DNA of 5,840 bases from Gammaproteobacteria bacterium (GTDB lineage: Bacteria; Pseudomonadota; Gammaproteobacteria; DSM-16500). The first letter of the stretch is position 1. Each line of letters starts with the position of its first letter. The notes below the pieces were generated by a model, which had not been told where the DNA came from, ran no database searches, and was given only the letters and a program-made list of their open reading frames with translations. Shown here piece after piece: positions 5,731-5,840 of this stretch. Location of the stretch: NCBI GenBank assembly GCA_021323555.1, contig JAJONP010000132.1, positions 1-5,840 on the forward strand. Reading direction: 5' to 3'. A program made the position numbers and the translations under genes.

Positions 5731-5840
5731 GTGGATTAGACGCGTTTTTTGCGTTGTAATCCACCAAATAAAATTGCATTATCAAAAAGCTATAAGGTAG
5801 ATTTGATTTGGTGGATTACGACGCAAAAAACGCGTCTAAT
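5731..5840. repeat. REP-like inverted repeat pair, GTGGATTA family, cut by window edge
   Basis: Arms 5735-5769 and 5806-5840 are reverse complements over 35 bases with one mismatch (T5755), separated by 36 bases. Each arm is also palindromic: in the left one GTGGATTA (5731-5738) pairs with TAATCCAC (5757-5764), and inside it ACGC (5740-5743) with GCGT (5751-5754) around a T-rich loop. The second arm stops at the window edge before its outer CCAC, so the element continues. GTGGATTA...TAATCCACC repeats are known to me as widespread dispersed elements in gammaproteobacteria. It starts one base after the stop codon of the membrane-protein gene and could act as its transcript end or mRNA stabiliser, though the T-run is in the loop, not after the stem. 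Confidence 0.88.

Overview
The window looks like a chromosomal stretch from an AT-rich gammaproteobacterium, possibly Legionellales/Coxiellaceae-like. That placement rests on the AcnA-type aconitase, base composition and repeat style, and is inference only. From left to right: two tandem tRNA-Arg genes (3-76 and 115-188); a 594-base stretch without an intact gene (189-782); a leftward three-gene operon, acnA - nagZ-like - SRPBCC membrane protein (5245 down to 783); a 115-base divergent intergenic region with a strong palindrome (5246-5360); a rightward gene for a small two-helix membrane protein (5361-5729); and a second inverted-repeat element that runs off the right edge (5731-5840).

The operon is tightly packed. 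nagZ starts 3 bases after the acnA stop, and the SRPBCC gene overlaps the 3' end of nagZ by 13 bases, so all three are probably made from one message started upstream of acnA. The products are a TCA-cycle aconitase, a cytoplasmic family-3 glycoside hydrolase of the muropeptide-recycling type and a membrane-anchored lipid-binding-fold protein. They share no obvious pathway.

The 'empty' left stretch is the least ordinary part. On the minus strand at 626-775 and 549-629 it carries the remains of a vapBC toxin-antitoxin module. The C-terminal part of the antitoxin still overlaps the toxin start by the usual ATGA, but the toxin stops after about 23 recognisable residues, where a REP-like inverted-repeat element (372-559) begins. 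The remainder (189-370) holds only a weak possible tRNA terminator and one GC-rich hairpin.

Two dispersed palindromic repeat families are present. The outer sequences differ (one built on CCCTCTCCC/GGGAGAGGG, the other on GTGGATTA/TAATCCAC), yet they share the 12-base centre GCGTTTTTTGCG. Other points worth a look are the anticodon difference between the duplicated tRNA-Arg genes (ACG and TCG), the extra bases before CCA at their 3' ends, a 39-residue SFPASDP-containing extension on aconitase with two competing ribosome binding sites, and the palindrome covering both divergent promoters. I found no CRISPR array, phage gene, transposase or clearly novel multi-gene system.
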